Assembly (NCBI RefSeq): GCF_036178845.1
Contig: NZ_CP108070.1
Location: 186,001 to 250,000, forward strand
Reading direction: 5' to 3'
Source: Streptomyces sp. NBC_00271
Lineage (GTDB): Bacteria; Actinomycetota; Actinomycetes; Streptomycetales; Streptomycetaceae
Length of the DNA stretch: 64,000 bases
Shown: in pieces, positions 59,746-64,000 of the stretch
Layout of the letters: each line of letters starts with the position of its first letter
How positions within the stretch are numbered: the first letter of the stretch is position 1
Notes under the pieces: model-generated
Databases searched by the model: none
Told to the model about the DNA's origin: nothing
Seen by the model: the letters and a program-made list of their open reading frames with translations, nothing else
Position numbers and translations under genes: made by a program

Positions 59746-59782
59746 GAACGTGTCCCTTGGTCGTGTCACAGGACAGGGGGCG

Positions 59783-60547
59783 TCAGTACATGGACATGCC
59801 GCCGTTGACCGCGGCCGTGGTGCCGGTCATGAAGGCGTTGTCCTCGCCGGCGTAGAAGGCGACCGCCTGGGCGACGTCGTCCGGGTGTGCCAGGCGGCCC
59901 AGGGGGGTGGCGGCGACCTGCCGCTGCTTGTGCTCGTTGTCGAACACGTCCGTCATGTGGGCCATGCGGGTGTCCTCCACCGGGCCGGGCGCGACGATGT
60001 TGACCGTGATGCCCTGCGGGCCCAGTTCCTGGGCGAGGTAGCGGGCGAACTGCTCCAGTGCGGCCTTGGAGGTGCCCAGCGCGATCATGTGCTCCCGGGG
60101 CCGGCGGCTGAGGCCGGTGCCGATGTAGATGATGCGTCCCCAGCCCTGTTCGGTCATGGCGGGCAGGACGGCTTTGGTGACCGCGAACGCCGCATGCATC
60201 TCGGCGTCGAGCTTGCCGCCCAGTTCTTCCCACGTCATGTCCTGGAACGACTTGACCGCATACGGGATGAGCGCGTTGTGCACGAGCACGTGGACGCCGC
60301 CCCATGCCGCCTGGACCTGCCCGACCATGTTCTCGACGGCCGCCTCCTCGCGCACGTCGGCCTGTACGGCCATGGCCTGGCCGCCCGCGGCCTCGATGCC
60401 GGCCACGATCTCCCCGGCCGCCGTGCCGCTGCGGAGGTAGTTGACCACCACGCGCATCCCCCGGGCGGCCAGAAGGCGTGCGGTGGCCGCGCCGATTCCG
60501 CTGCTGGCCCCTGTCACCAAGGCCACCCTGCCGTTTGTCCCGGTCAC
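59783..60547 (-). CDS. FabG-like SDR lacking the catalytic tyrosine
   Basis: 254 residues. Rossmann motif TGASSGIG, NALIPYAVKSF in place of NNAG, and the C-terminal MTGTTAAVNGGMSMY. At the usual YxxxK site it reads HMIALGTSKAAL, so Lys is kept but Tyr is replaced by Leu. This suggests a binding role or an altered reaction. Its ATG overlaps the TetR stop by 4 bp (ATGA). Confidence 0.8.
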   Translation of the reverse strand: MTGTNGRVALVTGASSGIGAATARLLAARGMRVVVNYLRSGTAAGEIVAGIEAAGGQAMAVQADVREEAAVENMVGQVQAAWGGVHVLVHNALIPYAVKSFQDMTWEELGGKLDAEMHAAFAVTKAVLPAMTEQGWGRIIYIGTGLSRRPREHMIALGTSKAALEQFARYLAQELGPQGITVNIVAPGPVEDTRMAHMTDVFDNEHKQRQVAATPLGRLAHPDDVAQAVAFYAGEDNAFMTGTTAAVNGGMSMY

Positions 60548-61230
60548 GGGCCCACCTCCTGCTCCTCGTCGCGGGCTCTCGGCATGACCGCGCGCAGTTG
60601 TTCCTCGCCGATGCCGGAGTGTCCGGGGTGTGCCGGGCGGATCGCCCCGTAGAGCACGGTGTCGACGCCCGCCCGCAGCAGATCGGCCGCGGTCCGGTCG
60701 AGTTCGCGCGGCAGCTGCGAGGTGAGCAGCCGCTCCAGCGCGCCGCGGGTGATCTCACTCAGCAGCTCCGGCGGTGCCGACAGCAGTCCCTGCCGGTGCC
60801 CGTCCCGCAGCAGTTCGTCCAGCCGCCGGTAGACCACCGCGTCCACGCGCTGCTCCACGTACTGGCGCAGCACCGCATCGCCTCGTCCCGTCGCAAGCTG
60901 GACCGCGCCGATCCGCCCGAGCTCGCTGCCCGCCGCGATCAGGAACCGCTGGACCCGCACGCCGAACGGCTGCCCTTGCGCGTCCTGGGCCGCCGCCAGC
61001 GTGCGTTCCACCGCCGTGAACTGCCGGTCCAGCACCGCGGCCAGCAGGCTGCGCTTGTCCGGGAAATGGCGGTAGATCGTCTTCTTGCTCATCCCGAGCT
61101 CACGGGCGAGATCGTCCATGCTCGCCCGCGCGGAGCCCGGCGCGAGGAACAGCCGGCCGGCCGCCTCCACGATCACGTCGGCACGCTGCCCGCCCGTCCC
61201 GGAAACTCGGGAAACTGATTCGGTTTCCAT
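60544..61230 (-). CDS. TetR-family regulator
   Basis: 228 residues from the ATG at 61230. N-terminal TetR HTH (VIVEAAGRLFLAPGSARASM, DLARELGMSKKTIYRHFPDK), then a helical ligand domain. First gene of a coupled operon with the SDR and the Thi5-like gene. GGAAAC repeats cover its start codon, a likely autoregulatory site. Confidence 0.85.
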   Translation of the reverse strand: METESVSRVSGTGGQRADVIVEAAGRLFLAPGSARASMDDLARELGMSKKTIYRHFPDKRSLLAAVLDRQFTAVERTLAAAQDAQGQPFGVRVQRFLIAAGSELGRIGAVQLATGRGDAVLRQYVEQRVDAVVYRRLDELLRDGHRQGLLSAPPELLSEITRGALERLLTSQLPRELDRTAADLLRAGVDTVLYGAIRPAHPGHSGIGEEQLRAVMPRARDEEQEVGP

Positions 61231-61238
61231 AGTTTCCA
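61201..61238. promoter_or_regulatory. predicted TetR autoregulatory operator
   Basis: Four copies of the motif GGAAAC / GTTTCC: two direct (61201, 61210) and two inverted (61222, 61232). The cluster spans the tetR start codon and its first codons. Confidence 0.55.
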
Positions 61239-61414
61239 GGGTGACTCCCCGCCTTTGCGCGCGCCTCTCGGGCACGCAGGGAGCCGGCTCGCAGGGCGGC
61301 GCGCACCCCGGCGGCCGCTCGTCCCGGCCCAGACGGCGGCCGGCCTCACCGGCCGCCGTTCCGGCACGTCCCCAGGCGGAGTGTTCGACGACCGTCTGCG
61401 TCTCGTGCCGCCCG
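61239..61414. other. intergenic, no gene
   Basis: GC-rich with GGCCGGCC-type inverted repeats near 61330-61350. No supported frame. Confidence 0.4.
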
Positions 61415-61898
61415 TCAGCGCGTGGGGAGCTGGTCGTAGGTCCTGAAGGTGTAGGTCGCGTCGTAAGTCATCAGGTTCCCGCTCGGCGCCGGGAGCCCGA
61501 GCCGCCGGTTGAGCGGTCCGGTCATCGGCCCGCAGTTTTCAGCGGCAGGAGCGGCGAAGGTGTCGTCGTACGCCGAGAACCTGATCAGCGGCGGGTTCGT
61601 GGAGATCCACTGCGAAGGGCCCGACCGCTTCAGCTGGAAGTCGACCGGTGCACCGGCGCCGATGGTGCAGCCCTGCGGCAGCCGTGGGCTCATCAGCCTG
61701 AATCGCAGGCTGAACTGCCCGGTGTAGAAGTCGGATCGGCCGCCGTACTCCGGCTGAATCGTCAGCCTCGGCCGCCGCGCGCGCTCACCTTGCGCCGTAC
61801 CGGGCACCTCGCCCGAAACGGCGGTCGGCGCGCTGTGCATCGCACCCCACACCTGCCCTCTGGCGCCGTCCGGGAGCGGACCCTCGGCGTGCGTCATG
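61415..61898 (-). pseudogene. secreted hypothetical protein, 3' part separated by TnpB element 3
   Basis: The minus strand downstream of the element reads PRLTIQPEYGGRSDFYTGQF, SLRFRLMSPRLPQGCTIGAG, LIRFSAYDDTFAAP and LGLPAPSGNLMTYDATYTFR. It looks like the C-terminal domain of a secreted actinobacterial protein with two Cys (GCTIG, ENCGP). The reading frame is open into the right end of the element. An ATG lies exactly at the junction (61898), but it has no ribosome site. No N-terminal part was recognised beyond the left end. Confidence 0.55.
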
Positions 61899-62060
61899 TT
61901 GACTGCTCCCCTCCCTGAAGGGAGGGGATTCCTTCCTCCAGGGCTGAGCGGGGATTCCTGGCTCAGGCTGCCTCTGGGAGCAGCGCTCCCGGTGGTCTTA
62001 CGCCCTCGGCACCAGCCGGGTCCAGACCTGCCCGGACGAGCATCACGCGGGCGGAGTTCT
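61899..62060 (-). ncRNA. predicted omega guide RNA and right end of TnpB element 3
   Basis: Ends in a perfect 9-bp hairpin (TCCCCTCCC at 61907-61915, TGAA loop, GGGAGGGGA) and the tail GTCAA at 61899. The guide would start CATGACGCACGCCGAGGGTC (61898 down to 61879). The 5' limit is a guess. Confidence 0.55.
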
Positions 62061-63183
62061 TGTCTCTGGGGGAGACGGCTCCGCATGCGGTGCAGGTGTA
62101 GGTGCGCTCGGACAACGGCAGTGCGTGCTTGGTTCTCGCTCCGCACGATGCGCAGTCCATGGTGGTGTGCGCGGGATGCACGAGACGGATGTCCCGTCCG
62201 TGCTTGCGGCCCATCTCGATCAGGGCCTTCTTCGTGGCGCCGATCGCGGCGTCCGCCGCCTTGCGCGCCATCGAGGACCTGGCGAGGAACTTCGACCTGA
62301 AGTCCTCGACGGCGATGGCGTCGTGGTCGGTCACGACCTTCTTCGCCCACTTGCGGCCGGTGTCCTGCCGCTGCCGGGCGATCTTCGCGTAGGTCTTCGC
62401 CCGCCACTTCTTCGCCTCGCGGTAGCCCTTCGAGGCGGCCTGCCCCTTCTTCGGCCGGCGGCGGGCCATCATCCGGTCGTAACGCGTCAGCCGGGCCTGC
62501 GCCTTGCGGCCGTGCTGGGCGTGCGGCAGGTCGTGGGCGTTGGAGGTGGTGGTCGCGGTCTCCTTCACGCCCCAGTCCACGCCGAGCACCCGGCCGGTCT
62601 CCGGCAGCGGCTGCACTTCGGCTCGGACGACGAACGATGCGTACCAGTGCCCGACGCTGTCTTGGTACACGCGCACCGAGGAGGGTTCGCCCGGCAGGCT
62701 GCGCGACCACACCACCCTCAGCACGATCCCACCCGCCACATGCAGGCGGTCGTCCTTCAGCCGGAACCCGCGCCGGGTGTAGTTCAGCGTCGGCAACGCC
62801 TCGCGCTTCTTCTTCCACCCCGGCATACCGGCCCGCTGCCGCTGAGGCAGGCGTTCCCGGATGTCCTTGTGCGCCTTCGCGCGGGACCTGCCGAAGTCCC
62901 GGATCAGCTGCTGCTGAGGAACCGAGCTGCCCTCACGCAGCCACGACGTACGCTCCCGCGCCCCGGTCAGCATCTTGTCGAGCTGCGCCGGGCCACAGGT
63001 CCGCTTCTCTCCCGTGGTCCTGTTGTGCAGGTGGACCGCCTTGGACTTGGCGACGCACTCGTTCCAGATCCACCGGCACCGTGCCCACTCCGCCTCCAGC
63101 GCGGTACGGGCACTCGACGACACGCGAAGCCGGTAGGTGTACCGGGCGCGCCCGGCCCCGTCGGCTTCCCTTGGCGTCGTCAT
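61963..63183 (-). CDS. tnpB: TnpB of element 3, intact
   Basis: 406 residues. RuvC residues Asp203 (GVDWG), Glu293 (AVEDF) and Asp374 (RDKNSA) and a CxxC...CxxC zinc finger (CASCG, CTACG) are present. Long blocks are identical to element 1, so they are recent relatives. A 20-residue insertion near HLHNRTTGEKRTCGPAQ and a C-terminal extension are its main differences. Its start is 17 bases from the start of a divergent RHH gene. Confidence 0.9.
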   Translation of the reverse strand: MTTPREADGAGRARYTYRLRVSSSARTALEAEWARCRWIWNECVAKSKAVHLHNRTTGEKRTCGPAQLDKMLTGARERTSWLREGSSVPQQQLIRDFGRSRAKAHKDIRERLPQRQRAGMPGWKKKREALPTLNYTRRGFRLKDDRLHVAGGIVLRVVWSRSLPGEPSSVRVYQDSVGHWYASFVVRAEVQPLPETGRVLGVDWGVKETATTTSNAHDLPHAQHGRKAQARLTRYDRMMARRRPKKGQAASKGYREAKKWRAKTYAKIARQRQDTGRKWAKKVVTDHDAIAVEDFRSKFLARSSMARKAADAAIGATKKALIEMGRKHGRDIRLVHPAHTTMDCASCGARTKHALPLSERTYTCTACGAVSPRDKNSARVMLVRAGLDPAGAEGVRPPGALLPEAA

Positions 63184-63200
63184 AATGCCACCGTAGCGTC

Positions 63201-63407
63201 ATGATTCGTTTCTCACTCCGGATCCCGGCAGACCTGCACGAACAGGTGACCGCCCGCGCCGCTGCGGACCGGCGGTCCCTCAACTCCGAGATCCTGCACC
63301 TCCTGGAGGCCGCCCTCACCGCTCCCCGGCCGGACGCCGGATCGCCCAGCGGCGATCCGGCTTCCCCTGCCCCGCTCCGCGGGAAACCGGATTCCTCCCC
63401 GGCCTGA
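63201..63407 (+). CDS. ribbon-helix-helix DNA-binding protein, divergent from tnpB (element 3)
   Basis: 68 residues from the ATG at 63201: MIRFSLRIPADLHEQVTARA, then ADRRSLNSEILHLLEAAL. It aligns well with the RHH protein of element 2 (LRxPxDLHEQ, RSLNS). The Pro/Ser-rich C-terminal 25 residues are encoded by the left-end hairpin of the element, so coding and transposition signals overlap. Likely repressor of tnpB. Confidence 0.8.
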   Translation: MIRFSLRIPADLHEQVTARAAADRRSLNSEILHLLEAALTAPRPDAGSPSGDPASPAPLRGKPDSSPA

Positions 63408-63438
63408 AGACCAGGGCATCCTCCGGAAATCCCGGTGA
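63337..63438. mobile_element. left end of TnpB element 3
   Basis: Perfect 10-bp hairpin, CCGGATCGCC at 63337 and GGCGATCCGG at 63351 with a CAGC loop, then ATTCCTCCCCGGCCTGAAGA near the outer edge. Elements 1 and 2 have matching outer motifs. The exact boundary is uncertain. Confidence 0.65.
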
Positions 63439-63470
63439 CCTTCCCTCAGCACGACGGCAGGGAGGGAAGG
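63439..63470. terminator. weak hairpin, possible terminator
   Basis: CCTTCCCT and AGGGAAGG separated by 16 bases, just outside the left end of TnpB element 3 and downstream of the RHH gene. Confidence 0.35.
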
Positions 63471-63538
63471 ACGACGATCAGGCCCCGGGCCGCCGGCGGC
63501 AGCGGGACGCCGGCCCGCCGCAGGCGCTTGCGGAGGTG

Positions 63539-63676
63539 TCATACGGCCTCTTCCGGGTCCTTGGGGGACGGCGGGGTGACGGGTCCGGGTGTGACCTGTG
63601 CGCTCGCCGCGCCCGCGGCGGCCAGGAAGAGTCCGGTGACCGCGGCGACGGCCGCGACCGTACGGGAGTGCCTCAT
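63539..63676 (-). CDS. very small secreted peptide
   Basis: 45 residues from the ATG at 63676 with GAAAGG eight bases upstream. Almost all signal peptide (TVAAVAAVTGLFLAAAGAAS, cleaved near ASAQ) followed by a 19-residue Pro-rich mature part (VTPGPVTPPSPKDPEEAV). No family recognised. Confidence 0.5.
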   Translation of the reverse strand: MRHSRTVAAVAAVTGLFLAAAGAASAQVTPGPVTPPSPKDPEEAV

Positions 63677-63882
63677 GGGGTGCCTTTCGTCTGCGTGGGC
63701 CTTGCGTGGACGAACCTCGACGCCCCAGCCTGGCCCGGGGCGTCGCAGGGGTCCTCGAGACCTGCTCGAGAGGGGCTCGAACGATCTCCCGAATCGGGCG
63801 AAGCGTTCGTTCCGGAGTGCTTCAATGGCCCCCGGCAGAGCCTGAATTGACCAGCACTGACCGGCAGGGAGCGAGCACGGGG

Positions 63883-64000
63883 ATGCGGAAGTCGTACTAC
63901 GCGGCACACGTCTACATGATCCTGGGAGTGGTCTCCGGGCTGTATTACCGGGAGTTCACCAAAGCCAACGATTTCACCGGCGACACCCAGCTGGCGCTCA
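63883..64000 (+). CDS. DUF2871 membrane protein, 3' partial
   Basis: The ATG at 63883 starts MRKSYYAAHVYMILGVVSGL, then YYREFTKANDFTGDTQL, the N-terminus of DUF2871 proteins (YxREFTK-x-N-x-F-x-G-x-TQL). GGGAGCGAG precedes it. It continues beyond the window. Confidence 0.75.
   Translation, partial: MRKSYYAAHVYMILGVVSGLYYREFTKANDFTGDTQLAL

Overview
The window is very GC-rich with strong codon-position bias, uses many GTG starts with GGAGG-type ribosome sites, and carries F420-type flavin oxidoreductases, an ECF41 sigma factor, DUF5996, DUF6777-like and SpoIIE/PP2C sensor phosphatases. This fits a Streptomyces-like actinomycete. Few genes are housekeeping, and truncated genes, frameshifts and insertion elements are frequent, so this looks like accessory sequence, perhaps a chromosome arm. 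No rRNA, tRNA or CRISPR array was seen.

Region 1 to 16 kb is a decaying catabolic and redox island. It holds an MFS transporter fused in frame to an isochorismatase-like domain, a secreted PAF-acetylhydrolase-like esterase with a regulator and a membrane protein, a MarR gene, a half-deleted FMN hydroxy-acid oxidase, a cut PucR-type gene ending in a MITE-like repeat, an SDR, a benzoylformate-decarboxylase-like enzyme and a crotonase remnant. It also holds a set of redox genes (LLM, GMC, YceI, WrbA) that seem to share one MarR operator, TTGCTTGA-N2-AAGCA. Three of those four redox genes are frameshifted.

Region 16 to 36 kb is mixed: a PAS-GAF-PP2C-ATPase sensor, SDR, a Lys/Thr-rich secreted protein, an MBL hydrolase, a WYL regulator next to an esterase, DUF5996, an NmrA-like protein, an ECF41 sigma factor with its carboxymuconolactone-decarboxylase partner, and two IS605/IS1341-type TnpB elements. 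A third TnpB element lies at 62 to 63.4 kb. Two of the three have a small divergent ribbon-helix-helix (RHH) gene starting 17 to 28 bp from tnpB; the third keeps only a remnant of its left end.

Region 36 to 52 kb holds a two-component system, a GH15 glucosidase, a MITE with clean terminal repeats, two more PP2C phosphatases, a LuxR-type mini-regulator, three secreted Gly-rich or collagen-like proteins in a row, and a Ser/Thr kinase next to a membrane-anchored low-complexity protein.

Region 52.6 to 61.2 kb is the most unusual. Three genes share the same triple half-site operator (TTGCCAA, TTGGCAA, TTGCCAA with 5 and 4 base spacers) 32 to 40 bp before their starts. They encode a class V aminotransferase fold lacking the PLP lysine, a secreted peptide with seven IGWP repeats, and a carrier-condensation didomain that has lost both the phosphopantetheine serine and the HHxxxDG motif. 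An intact acyl carrier protein, a nitroreductase, a MarR regulator, a Thi5-like protein without a signal peptide, an SDR lacking the catalytic Tyr and a TetR regulator lie around them. I read this as a candidate undescribed secreted-peptide or metabolite system. All functions are inferred by reading the sequence without database searches.
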